DNA of 22,616 nucleotides from Fodinibius sp051746985 (GTDB taxonomy: Bacteria; Bacteroidota; Rhodothermia; Balneolales; Balneolaceae): contig JBNJFP010000041.1 of the NCBI GenBank assembly GCA_051746985.1, positions 1-22,616 of the forward strand, in the 5' to 3' direction. This document shows positions 1 to 8,293 of this stretch, piece after piece (position 1 is the first letter of the stretch; every line of letters starts with the position of its first letter). Made by a program: the position numbers and the translations under genes. Below the pieces are notes generated by a model, which worked only from the letters and a program-made list of their open reading frames with translations, searched no databases and was not told the origin of the DNA.

Positions 1-116
1 ACCATGGCATAGAAACAGATTTTGAGGTGCCAGAAAATACTTCGCTACAAAGTCTGCTGAGTCCGTTTTATCCGTCCTCTTATACTATTTCCCGATACAG
101 AATCGCGAGAAAATAG
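1..116 (+). CDS. Possible C-terminal fragment of an unidentified gene entering from the left edge
   Basis: Reading frame 3 is open from the window edge to a TAG at 114-116, giving about 37 residues that end in SRYRIARK. The composition looks protein-like, and the frame would converge on mnmE and overlap its 3' end by about 32 bp. No start is visible and I do not recognise the family. A chance open frame of this length is quite possible, so this is a weak call. Confidence 0.3.
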   Translation, partial: HGIETDFEVPENTSLQSLLSPFYPSSYTISRYRIARK

Positions 117-1494
117 AGTCCAGGATATCTTCGGTGGTGATTTCTCCGGTGATGGTACCTAAATCCTTAAGAGCCGAACGCAAATCGATAGACAAAAAGT
201 CGCCTGTCATTCCCTGGTCCAACGCCTGCATAGCACTTTGGACATTTTTTTGGGCTTTTTTCAGGGCATCGCGGTGACGGCTGGAAGTGACCAAAATACT
301 GGTGGAGTCGTACTCTTTATTTTCGAGCGCACGTTGTTTCATCAATTTTTTGAGCTCGTCTATTTTTTGTCCTTCAAGAGCCGAAATCTTGAGATCGTAA
401 TCCATGCGTTCGTCGGCAACATTGAGTGCTATATCATTTTTTGTTCCAATAAGTACGAAGGGGGTTTCTCCGGCTGCTTTTTGGAACCGGCCGATATCTT
501 CGCGCTCTTCCTGAGTTAGTTCTTTTGATAAATCCTTGAGATAGACGGCAAGATCGGCCTCTTCGAATGCTTTTTGGGATCGTTTCACCCCTTCTGCTTC
601 AACCACATCCTCAGTATCCCGCAATCCGGCCGTATCGGTAAGAATAAATCGCAGCCCGTCGTAGCTCCAGTCCACATCAATCGTATCGCGCGTAGTTCCC
701 GCAATCTCCGTGACAATTGCCCGGTCCTTTCCAACCAGTGTATTCAGCAGAGTCGATTTCCCGGCATTAGGCAATCCAATAAATACCGTTTTTACCCCGT
801 GCTTAACCAATCGACCGGTCTCGTAGGTAGCCAACAAGTTATTGATTTCTTCATTCAGCTCTTCAAGCAACTCCTTGAGCTCTTCCTTGTTGGCGAATTC
901 CACATCCTCTTCCACGAAATCAAGCTCCAGCTCCACCATCGCGGTAGCATCAATAATTTGCTGGCGGAATTCCTTGATGTGTTCTCCGAGCCTGCCTTCC
1001 AACTGCTGATGGGCCGAGTCCAGTGCTTTTTTGCTCTTTGCATGGATAAGATCGGCAACCGCTTCGGCCTGACTTAGCTCCATTTTCCCATTTAGAAATG
1101 CGCGCTGAGTAAATTCACCCGGTTCGGCCGATCGGATACCCAAGGCAAGCATTGTTTCCAAAACCGCTTGCGTAACCAACACCCCGCCGTGACAGGAGAT
1201 CTCCACCGTTTCTTCTCCGGTATATGACTTTGGGGAATGAAAAAGCGTAGCCAATACTTCATCTACAACGTTGCCATCTTGATCCACAATATTACCAAAA
1301 TGAACGGTATGCGAATCTTGCTCAGTAAGATTTTTCCCCCGAAAAGCTTCGTTCACTTTGGCAATAGCATCCTTTCCCGATACGCGAATTACGGCAATCC
1401 CGCCTTCGCCTACGGGCGTAGCAATAGCTGCAATAGTTTCTTTTTGAGTGATTTCTCGCTGTTCGGTTTTGGGAGTGGCTTCTTGTTTTGTCAT
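85..1494 (-). CDS. mnmE: tRNA uridine-5-carboxymethylaminomethyl modification GTPase MnmE (TrmE)
   Basis: MnmE is a cytoplasmic GTPase. With MnmG it installs the cmnm5 group on U34 of tRNAs that read split codon boxes, using a formyl-folate-derived one-carbon unit. The 469-aa product has the full architecture. The N-terminal folate-binding domain contains ATPVGEGGIAVIRVSG (about 25-40), followed by a helical domain with an inserted Ras-like G domain. The G domain shows the P-loop GLPNAGKST (240-248), GTTRDT, DTAGLRDT and GTKND. The C-terminus ends in the family hallmark FCIGK, with Cys466 as the conserved cysteine. The ATG at 1494 is preferred; it adds a short charged N-terminal tail relative to the E. 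coli protein. An intrinsic terminator lies between the upstream POT gene and this one, so mnmE probably has its own promoter in the short leader. mnmG is not in the window. Confidence 0.97.
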   Translation of the reverse strand: MTKQEATPKTEQREITQKETIAAIATPVGEGGIAVIRVSGKDAIAKVNEAFRGKNLTEQDSHTVHFGNIVDQDGNVVDEVLATLFHSPKSYTGEETVEISCHGGVLVTQAVLETMLALGIRSAEPGEFTQRAFLNGKMELSQAEAVADLIHAKSKKALDSAHQQLEGRLGEHIKEFRQQIIDATAMVELELDFVEEDVEFANKEELKELLEELNEEINNLLATYETGRLVKHGVKTVFIGLPNAGKSTLLNTLVGKDRAIVTEIAGTTRDTIDVDWSYDGLRFILTDTAGLRDTEDVVEAEGVKRSQKAFEEADLAVYLKDLSKELTQEEREDIGRFQKAAGETPFVLIGTKNDIALNVADERMDYDLKISALEGQKIDELKKLMKQRALENKEYDSTSILVTSSRHRDALKKAQKNVQSAMQALDQGMTGDFLSIDLRSALKDLGTITGEITTEDILDSIFSRFCIGK

Positions 1495-1502
1495 AAAGAT
1501 AA

Positions 1503-1527
1503 ATATAAGGCGTTTTGAACCTTATAT
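1503..1527. repeat. 8-bp perfect palindrome in the mnmE leader
   Basis: The arms ATATAAGG (1503-1510) and CCTTATAT (1520-1527) are perfect complements around a 9-nt loop. On the minus strand the palindrome sits 8 nt upstream of the mnmE ATG and just after the POT terminator. It could be a small leader hairpin near the ribosome-binding region, an operator, or chance. There is no direct evidence of function. Confidence 0.5.
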
Positions 1528-1532
1528 CATTC

Positions 1533-1574
1533 AAATAAAAAACCCTGTCAAAGCTTGAAAACTTCGACAGGGTT
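1533..1574 (-). terminator. Intrinsic terminator downstream of the POT transporter
   Basis: Read on the minus strand, AACCCTGTC and GACAGGGTT form a 9-bp perfect stem (1566-1574 with 1541-1549) around a 16-nt loop. A T-rich tract follows immediately (1533-1540 on the complement). It starts about 22 bp after the transporter stop codon, so it should end that transcript before mnmE. Confidence 0.88.
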
Positions 1575-1595
1575 AAGTAGTCAAACGTCAAAAGT

Positions 1596-3290
1596 TTACT
1601 TCACATCGCCCATGAGTTTTTGTACAAATGGACTTGCAATCAGGGCAATGACTCCACCACCACCTACGATCATCGCTACGAACCAGAAAAGATTCGTTTC
1701 TGTGTACGTTTCAAGTTGTCCGGCTAATAATCCTGCAAAGAGGTTCCCTACGGCAGCGGCCACAAACCAGATACCCATCATTTGGCTAACCCGTGTTTTG
1801 GGAGCAAGCTTGGTCATGGAGGAAAGTCCAACAGGAGATAAGCAGAGCTCACCGGCCGTATGTAAGAAATAGGTAACAACCAGCCAGGCGGGGCTAACAG
1901 GGTTTTCTATCGATGCATTTGCTGCTCCCCAAGAAAGGACAAAAAATCCGGCCGCAAGGCCAAAGAGTCCAAGACCAAATTTTACCGGTATCGATGGATT
2001 GGCATTTCGCGATGCCAGCCAAGTCCACAACCAACCGAAAATTGGTGCAAAAATAACAATGAAAAATGGATTAATTAGCTGCAAGGTGCTGGCAGGTGTT
2101 TCCCATCCGATGCCAATACGCTGTATCAGCCACCAGAGGAAAATAAGGATACCTACTGAAGAAATGACTACTACCCATTTAGCAAAAGACCACAGGTCAT
2201 CACGGTTAAATACTCTTTTTACCAAGTAGAACACTGGGATTGCAATTATCAAAGTGATAATCAGGGCAGTGCCGCCATCAAGCCAGGCAATATCACCTAT
2301 ATTTCTGTCTGTTAAATCTTTGGCAAAAAGATTGAGCGATGATCCAGCCTGCTCAAACCCACTCCAGAACAAGGCAGCCAAAATAAACAGCCAGAAAATA
2401 ACGCCCAGCTTCTTTTGCTCTTCCTTCGTATGTCCGCCAAAGAAAATAATGTATCCAAAAAAGATAATGGTAATACCAACTGCAGCTACTCCAAGATATT
2501 CAGCCAGAGTTTGCAGTGTTATATTTATTACACCAGAACTCATCAAAAAGCTAAAGGCAATAATTGCACCGGCAACAGCTGAAATCGTTGCGTAAAATCT
2601 TCGGCTTCGGGCATTGAGCACTTCTTCACTTTCCCCGGTTTTTAGATCTCCGGCATTACCCAGGAATTTATAGCCGTATTTGTAGGATATAAGTCCGAGC
2701 ACCATTCCGAATCCGGCCAGCGAGAATCCCCAGTGCCAGTTGTAGCCTTCGCCCAGAACCCCACAAAGCAATGGACCTAAAATGGCACCGAAGTTAATCC
2801 CCATATAAAAGATGGAAAAACCGGCATCACGACGAGCACCGCCTTCGGGATACAGATCACCAACCATCGAACTAACGTTCGGTTTTAGAAGGCCCGTACC
2901 AATTACAATAAGTGCCAGTCCGAAATAGAAGAATTCTATCCAGGGAACAGCCATACTAAAATGTCCCGCAGCAATAATCACACCGCCAACAAAAACGGCT
3001 TTTCGCTGACCCCACAATTTATCGGCAACCCATCCGCCGGGCAGCGAAAGCACATATACAAAAAAGGTATAGAGCCCATAAATTGCCGTAGCTTTACCAA
3101 CACTGAATCCCAGTCCGGGATTGCTACTCATCGTTTCTGCCGTCATGTAAAGAACGAGCAGGGCACGCATTCCGTAATAACTGAAGCGTTCCCATAGCTC
3201 GGTAAAAAAGAGTGTAGATAGCCCCCGAGGATGGCCAAAAAAATCGTTTTTCTGGGCGGCATCAACCGTCCCTACTTGTTCATTTGCCAT
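1596..3290 (-). CDS. POT/PTR family proton-dependent oligopeptide transporter
   Basis: This is a 564-aa polytopic inner-membrane protein of the major facilitator superfamily, predicted to import di- and tripeptides with protons. The ExxERFxYYG motif (ELWERFSYYG, residues 31-40) is the POT signature on TM1 that couples proton and peptide. The MFS-like loop GGWVADKLWGQRK and the PTR2 signature FYMGINFGAILGP are also present. Multiple hydrophobic segments run to the C-terminus, consistent with the usual 12-14 TM helices. The start ATG at 3288-3290 follows a 198-bp region divergent from hutU. A strong terminator follows the gene, so it appears monocistronic. The exact substrate cannot be read from sequence; some POT proteins carry nitrate, amino acids or other small compounds. 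Confidence 0.93.
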   Translation of the reverse strand: MANEQVGTVDAAQKNDFFGHPRGLSTLFFTELWERFSYYGMRALLVLYMTAETMSSNPGLGFSVGKATAIYGLYTFFVYVLSLPGGWVADKLWGQRKAVFVGGVIIAAGHFSMAVPWIEFFYFGLALIVIGTGLLKPNVSSMVGDLYPEGGARRDAGFSIFYMGINFGAILGPLLCGVLGEGYNWHWGFSLAGFGMVLGLISYKYGYKFLGNAGDLKTGESEEVLNARSRRFYATISAVAGAIIAFSFLMSSGVINITLQTLAEYLGVAAVGITIIFFGYIIFFGGHTKEEQKKLGVIFWLFILAALFWSGFEQAGSSLNLFAKDLTDRNIGDIAWLDGGTALIITLIIAIPVFYLVKRVFNRDDLWSFAKWVVVISSVGILIFLWWLIQRIGIGWETPASTLQLINPFFIVIFAPIFGWLWTWLASRNANPSIPVKFGLGLFGLAAGFFVLSWGAANASIENPVSPAWLVVTYFLHTAGELCLSPVGLSSMTKLAPKTRVSQMMGIWFVAAAVGNLFAGLLAGQLETYTETNLFWFVAMIVGGGGVIALIASPFVQKLMGDVK

Positions 3291-3488
3291 TGAATCTGGT
3301 GTTTATTTAGAATTGCAGTTCCCGATAATACAATTTATTAACGCCTCGCATGATAATTAAACCGAGATAGTGAAGCAACTTTTTAGTACAAGGTAGTGCA
3401 GGACACATATTGTTAAGTGAAGCTTCAATATGAAATACGCAATATTTTTTTACATTGCCCAAAACAGCAAATAAAGAAGTTATCAATC

Positions 3489-5159
3489 ATGAGCAATAAA
3501 AACGGCGTCGTCAAGAACATCAAAGCTCCAACGGGAACCAAATTAAACTGCAAGGGATGGCACCAAGAAGCGGCCCTTCGCATGCTGATGAATAACCTCG
3601 ACCCGGATGTAGCTGAAAAGCCGGATGAGCTGATTGTTTATGGCGGTGGCGGTAAAGCGGCCCGAAACTGGGAGTCGTACCATAAAATTGTGGAAACGCT
3701 TAAGCGATTGGAAAATAACGAAACCATGCTGGTCCAAAGCGGCAAACCGGTGGGCGTTTTTCGCACCCACGAAGAGGCTCCCCGGGTGCTCATTGCCAAC
3801 GCGCATTTGGTTCCCAAATGGGCTAATTGGGATGAATTTCGTCGCCTCGACAAAATGGGGCTCACCATGTACGGGCAAATGACGGCGGGCTCATGGATTT
3901 ATATCGGTACCCAGGGCATCCTGCAAGGCACCTATGAAACGTTTGCCGAATGTGCCCGACAAAAATTCGGTGGTACGCTACAGGGACAATTGGTCGTCAC
4001 AGCCGGACTGGGCGGGATGGGCGGCGCGCAACCGCTGGCGGCTACGATGAATGGCGCATCATTTATCGGTATTGAGGTGGATGAAAATCGCATCGACCGG
4101 CGCGTAGACACCGGCTACTGTGATATCAAATGCACCAATCTCGATGAAGCCCTCGAAAAAGCGCTGAATGCCAAAGAAAAAGGCGAATCGCTTTCGATTG
4201 GTTTGCTGGGTAATGTGGCGGAAGTATTGCCAAAAATGCTGGAAAAAGATGTGATCCCCGATGTGCTTACGGATCAAACTTCTGCACATGATCTGCAGCT
4301 GGGATATATTCCGGCCGGAATGTCACTCGAAGAAGCGGCCGAAGAGCGCGAATTGAATCCGAAAATGTATCAAGATGCCGTACTCGATTCGATGGTGACG
4401 CATGTAGAAACGATGCTGAAAATGCAAGAGGAAGGAGCTGTCACTTTTGATTATGGCAACAATATCCGCGGGCAGGTAGCCGACCATCGCGGTATGGACG
4501 AAGCGTTCAACTTTCCGGGATTTGTACCCGCTTTTGTCCGTCCCCTTTTCTGCCGGGGATCGGGGCCATTCCGCTGGGCTGCGCTGTCTGGCAATCCCAA
4601 AGATATTTATATCACTGACCAGGCCGTGCTTGATACTTTTCCGGAGAAAGAATCACTAACAAGATGGATTCACAAGGCTCAGGACCAAGTGCAATTCCAG
4701 GGATTACCCTCACGCATCTGCTGGCTGGAGTATGGTGAACGCGCCGAAATGGGAGCAAAGTTCAACTGGCTCGTCAAAAAAGGAAAGGTGGATGCGCCAC
4801 TCGTCATTGGCCGCGATCACCTGGATACCGGCTCAGTAGCATCTCCCAATCGCGAAACTGAGGGCATGAAAGATGGTTCCGACGCCATTGCCGACTGGCC
4901 GCTGCTCAATGCCATGCTCAATACGGCCAGTGGCGCCAGCTGGGTTTCGCTGCATCACGGTGGTGGCGTGGGAATTGGCTACTCCATTCATGCTGGAATG
5001 GTATGCGTGGCCGACGGTACCGAAATGGCGGGTGAGCGACTTGAACGGGTGCTAACCAACGATCCGGGCAGTGGCGTTATGCGTCACGCTGATGCGGGTT
5101 ATGACGAAGCCATCAAAACGGCTAAGGAACGCGGGGTGGATTTGCCTATGATAGATTAA
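3489..5159 (+). CDS. hutU: Urocanate hydratase (imidazolonepropionate hydrolase)
   Basis: HutU uses tightly bound NAD+ to convert urocanate into 4-imidazolone-5-propionate, the second step of histidine degradation in the cytoplasm. From the ATG at 3489 the protein is 556 aa, the family's normal size. It opens with the typical IKAPTGTKLNCKGW stretch. An in-frame ATG at 3417 would add a 24-residue non-conserved extension, so it was rejected. Visible landmarks are the glycine-rich NAD region GLGGMGG (173-179), the conserved LFCRGSGPFRWAALSG block (Cys355) and RICWLEYGERAEMG. Cys411 in the last block lies where the essential Cys410 of the Pseudomonas putida enzyme is expected. The gene is divergent from a peptide transporter and 59 bp upstream of an amidohydrolase. 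No other hut gene is present, so it is an orphan here. Confidence 0.97.
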   Translation: MSNKNGVVKNIKAPTGTKLNCKGWHQEAALRMLMNNLDPDVAEKPDELIVYGGGGKAARNWESYHKIVETLKRLENNETMLVQSGKPVGVFRTHEEAPRVLIANAHLVPKWANWDEFRRLDKMGLTMYGQMTAGSWIYIGTQGILQGTYETFAECARQKFGGTLQGQLVVTAGLGGMGGAQPLAATMNGASFIGIEVDENRIDRRVDTGYCDIKCTNLDEALEKALNAKEKGESLSIGLLGNVAEVLPKMLEKDVIPDVLTDQTSAHDLQLGYIPAGMSLEEAAEERELNPKMYQDAVLDSMVTHVETMLKMQEEGAVTFDYGNNIRGQVADHRGMDEAFNFPGFVPAFVRPLFCRGSGPFRWAALSGNPKDIYITDQAVLDTFPEKESLTRWIHKAQDQVQFQGLPSRICWLEYGERAEMGAKFNWLVKKGKVDAPLVIGRDHLDTGSVASPNRETEGMKDGSDAIADWPLLNAMLNTASGASWVSLHHGGGVGIGYSIHAGMVCVADGTEMAGERLERVLTNDPGSGVMRHADAGYDEAIKTAKERGVDLPMID

Positions 5160-5218
5160 CGTAGGGCGGGTAGCTAACACGACCTACATAAAGGTTTAAT
5201 TTATAAATATTACTGAAC

Positions 5219-6592
5219 ATGATTTCCCGACTGCTTCTTTACCTGACTACATTTTGCTTTGCTATTTCGTGCTCCTCTCAATTTCCTGCTGATGTTGTTA
5301 TTCACAATGCCAATATCATCGATGTGGAAACCGGTGATATAGCCAAAGGACAAACGATTGAAATTCGGGATGGCACTATTGCAGCTATTCACAGTAATGC
5401 GCCAGATATCGTTGCAACCGATAGTATCAATGCCTCGGACAAATATGTCATGCCCGGACTGTGGGATATGCACGTGCATTTTCGCGGCGGGGATTCATTG
5501 GTTACCGAAAACAAGGACTTGCTTGACCTCTTTATTGCCAATGGAGTTACGACCGTTCGGGATGCCGGAGGAGATATCACGCCAGCTATTCTGGAGTGGA
5601 AGAAACAAATTGAACATGGAGAGATTGACGGTCCTCGCATATTTACTTCGGGTCCAAAACTCGACGGTGAAGAGCCTTCATGGGCGGGGTCAATAGAATT
5701 AACTTCTGTGGATCAAGTGCCAGCCGCTTTTGACTCACTGGAATCTCTTAATGTGGATTACGTAAAATTGTATGACAGTACCATCCCAGCTGATGTCTAT
5801 TTGGCGGCGATCGAAGAGGCCGAAAAGCGTGAGCTCCCAGTAACGGGGCATATGCCGTTTACCGTGGATTTTAATGACGCTGTTGTAGCGGGGCTTGATG
5901 CCACCGAGCATATGTACTATGTGTTGAAAGGGTCTTCATCCAAGGAAGAACAAATAACCGAGTCGGTGAGAGAGGGAGAGTATGGATTTTGGGAGGCCTT
6001 ATCCGAAGTCATTGAAACCTACGATAAAGAAACGGCCCGGAAAACATACGAACAGATGGCCGAAGCCGGAACAGGGATTGTGCCAACACTGCATATCGGA
6101 AAAGTGCTGGCGAATTTGAATGAGGTTGATCACAGCGACGATGAGTATCTCCGATATATTGGCAAAGGTATCCAGGAAACCTACCAGGGACGCTTGCAGT
6201 CAGCACGTAACCAAAGCGAGGAAGCAACACAGCGGCGACACAACCTGAGGGAGCAGTTCGTTAACATGATTCCGGATTTGCACGAGGCAGGAGTTTCCAT
6301 CTTGGCCGGATCCGACACCGGCCCTTATAACTCTTTTGTCTATCCCGGGATTTCTCTTCACAAGGAATTGCAAGAACTTGTAGCAGCAGGGCTAACACCT
6401 CTTGAAGCACTAAAAACTTCAGTAATAAACGGACCTGAATTTTTTGATGTTGCCGATCAATACGGTAAAGTCAAACAGGGTTACTCGGCCGATTTACTTC
6501 TGTTTAACAGTAATCCACTGGAAGAAATTGAAAACACCGAAGATATCCATGAAGTTATAGTACAAGGAGAACCGGCGGATTTATCTCGCTAA
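5219..6592 (+). CDS. Lipoprotein amidohydrolase, imidazolonepropionase/prolidase-like
   Basis: The 457-aa protein starts with a hydrophobic signal segment ending in AISC (Cys18), a plausible lipobox, so it is probably a periplasmic lipoprotein. The rest is a complete amidohydrolase-superfamily TIM barrel with the expected metal ligands. These are HxH at 85/87 (DMHVH), Lys183 (VKLYD, the usual carboxylated lysine), His211 (GHMPF), His231 (EHMYY) and Asp366 (GSDTG). The C-terminal YSADLLLFNSNPLE segment is the typical small beta-sandwich closure. Relatives are often labelled imidazolonepropionase-related but include Xaa-Pro and other dipeptidases. Export argues against a true HutI, which is cytoplasmic. 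It lies 59 bp after hutU without a strong terminator, so co-transcription is possible. The substrate is unknown. Confidence 0.85.
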   Translation: MISRLLLYLTTFCFAISCSSQFPADVVIHNANIIDVETGDIAKGQTIEIRDGTIAAIHSNAPDIVATDSINASDKYVMPGLWDMHVHFRGGDSLVTENKDLLDLFIANGVTTVRDAGGDITPAILEWKKQIEHGEIDGPRIFTSGPKLDGEEPSWAGSIELTSVDQVPAAFDSLESLNVDYVKLYDSTIPADVYLAAIEEAEKRELPVTGHMPFTVDFNDAVVAGLDATEHMYYVLKGSSSKEEQITESVREGEYGFWEALSEVIETYDKETARKTYEQMAEAGTGIVPTLHIGKVLANLNEVDHSDDEYLRYIGKGIQETYQGRLQSARNQSEEATQRRHNLREQFVNMIPDLHEAGVSILAGSDTGPYNSFVYPGISLHKELQELVAAGLTPLEALKTSVINGPEFFDVADQYGKVKQGYSADLLLFNSNPLEEIENTEDIHEVIVQGEPADLSR

Positions 6593-6664
6593 TTCACCGG
6601 CTTATTGCAACACATCAGTATTTATATCGTCTGATAGGATGTCAATTTTTACTAACCCAATGCC

Positions 6665-7138
6665 ATGGAAACCTTTCTCATTATTATTGCCGGTTTGTTG
6701 GTCGTTGCTGGATTTATAGGCTCCTTTTTACCTGTCATTCCCGGCACGCCCGTCACCTACTGCGGACTGTTAATCCTGCAACTGGCCACACAACCATTTA
6801 CCACAACATTTCTTGTTATCTGGGCACTTATTATTGTGACCATTCAAATACTGGATAACGTTATTCCTGCTTACGGTACCAAAAAGTTCGGTGGATCAGC
6901 TTACGGGATATGGGGCAGCCTAATAGGTTTGTTTATTGGGATTTTCTTCTTTCCGCCCTTTGGAATGGTTATAGGTCCGCTGGCCGGTGCGTTTGTGGGA
7001 GAACTCATTGGCGGGAAAACCTCAGATCGGGCATTAAAATCGGCGATGGGCTCGTTTGCCGGACTGCTCGTCAACACGCTAATGAAAGTAATCGCCAGTG
7101 CTGTGATGGCCTACTACTTTGTAGTGCATGTATTTTAA
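6665..7138 (+). CDS. DUF456 family integral membrane protein
   Basis: This 157-aa protein is almost entirely hydrophobic, with about four transmembrane segments. It shows the DUF456 pattern: an N-terminal FLPVIPGTPVTYCGLL segment, a central DNVIPAYGTKKFGGS segment, and a glycine-rich MVIGPLAGAFVGELIGG segment. The function of the family is unknown; the repeated glycine pattern suggests tightly packed helices. The gene sits in a plus-strand run with hutU, the amidohydrolase and a methyltransferase. The gaps of 72 and 97 bp are compatible with separate transcription. The family call is from recalled conserved motifs. Confidence 0.85.
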   Translation: METFLIIIAGLLVVAGFIGSFLPVIPGTPVTYCGLLILQLATQPFTTTFLVIWALIIVTIQILDNVIPAYGTKKFGGSAYGIWGSLIGLFIGIFFFPPFGMVIGPLAGAFVGELIGGKTSDRALKSAMGSFAGLLVNTLMKVIASAVMAYYFVVHVF

Positions 7139-7235
7139 AACGGCCAGCAATTTCGTTTCTGGATGCCAATTCAAATGACTTTCACTGTCCCGTTCGTTAT
7201 AATAATGATATACCTTCAATTTAGGGGACAAAATC

Positions 7236-8270
7236 ATGGAACCGAAAGCCGCTAAACAAACCTCCAAAAACCCCAAACACCAAGTCGGCTACTTTGAACG
7301 TCTGGCCACACATGTTCAGGATTTACGGGATACCCCACCCGACCTATTTGAGGACGTCAGTTTTACTGATTGGTCGAACCTTAGCTGGGAGAAAGTGAAA
7401 CGTCCCTACAAAGTAGATAAATGGGCCGAGGGCAAAAAGAAATGGGAGGAAGAACACGGTCAGCAAATGGGCGTCAAAGAAGGATGGGAGCACTTTAACA
7501 AGTCTTTCCATCAGCTATTTGTAAAGGATGTCCCCGAAGAAAAACAGGCCGCCCGTTCGGCCATCTGGAAAAACCTGATGAGCATGGATATCCACGGGGC
7601 GGGTGAAGCGCTCGAAGAGCTCATTCAACTGCTGATCTGGAATAAGGTGCACCGCGTCGAGGATGCTATCTGGGATCCACGCGGGAAGCGGGCACTTTTT
7701 GAAGGATTAGATATCGAAAAACCGGAGGTGCTTTTCCTCGGGGCCGCCGACGGTTACGAGGCAATGCAATTGCTGGCGCAGTACCCCGGCGGACATGCGG
7801 TGTTGGTTGACTATGACAAATTTTGCAAGACCGATCGCTATGGCAAGTTTCCCGGCCAATATCCTTTCTTGGGAAATAATCCTGCCACCGGCAGCCACAA
7901 AGTGTACTACAAAGAAGATATGAATATCGATTTTGTGGTTGAAGATATTCGAAACCTTAACTACGGCAAGGAGTTTGATGTCGTGGTTAGCATTGGACTT
8001 ATCGAACACTTTCCTGACGAGTACAAACACGAAGCCTTCGAAATGCATCGACGATTCCTAAAACCCGGCGGTTACGCCATTCTAACAACCCCACGAAATC
8101 AGCTGCGCAGTAAAGCTTTTTATACGGTCATGAGCGATTACATGAATTACGGCTATCGCGAGCTGATGGATATCTACCAGATGGGCTTATATGCCTGGAA
8201 ACACGGCTTTGATATCAAACGCGCCGGATACATCAAAGCGCATAACGGGCTTATTTGCAAGCTTCGGTGA
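7236..8270 (+). CDS. Class I SAM-dependent methyltransferase with a long N-terminal extension
   Basis: The 344-aa protein has a Rossmann-type methyltransferase domain in its C-terminal half. Motif I is VLFLGAADGYEA (165-176), the acidic residue after beta-2 is in LVDYD (190-194), VVEDIRNL is at 234-241, VVSIGLIEHF is at 250-259, and the late strand is LKPGGYAILTTPR (275-287). About 40 residues between the second strand and the VVEDIRNL block (about 195-233) look like an insertion that could shape substrate binding. Residues 1-160 are hydrophilic, Trp- and Lys-rich and not recognised. An AGGGGA ribosome-binding site (7223-7228) lies 7 nt before the ATG, one of the few clear Shine-Dalgarno sites here. 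The substrate cannot be inferred. The gene converges on the M20 peptidase with a 23-bp gap. Confidence 0.85.
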   Translation: MEPKAAKQTSKNPKHQVGYFERLATHVQDLRDTPPDLFEDVSFTDWSNLSWEKVKRPYKVDKWAEGKKKWEEEHGQQMGVKEGWEHFNKSFHQLFVKDVPEEKQAARSAIWKNLMSMDIHGAGEALEELIQLLIWNKVHRVEDAIWDPRGKRALFEGLDIEKPEVLFLGAADGYEAMQLLAQYPGGHAVLVDYDKFCKTDRYGKFPGQYPFLGNNPATGSHKVYYKEDMNIDFVVEDIRNLNYGKEFDVVVSIGLIEHFPDEYKHEAFEMHRRFLKPGGYAILTTPRNQLRSKAFYTVMSDYMNYGYRELMDIYQMGLYAWKHGFDIKRAGYIKAHNGLICKLR

Positions 8271-8293
8271 TCATCCCCAAACAAATACTTTGA

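Noticed and set aside
574..1077. 167-aa open frame on the plus strand inside mnmE
   Set aside because: It is antisense to a fully conserved mnmE region and its translation has no recognisable motif; it is a codon-bias shadow.
3417..3488. In-frame upstream ATG extending HutU by 24 residues
   Set aside because: The extension is not conserved. The normal HutU N-terminus begins at the ATG at 3489 and gives the usual family length.
5161..5187. GTAGG/CCTAC hairpin after hutU as a terminator
   Set aside because: The stem is only 5 bp with a 17-nt loop and no T tract follows, so it does not support transcript termination.
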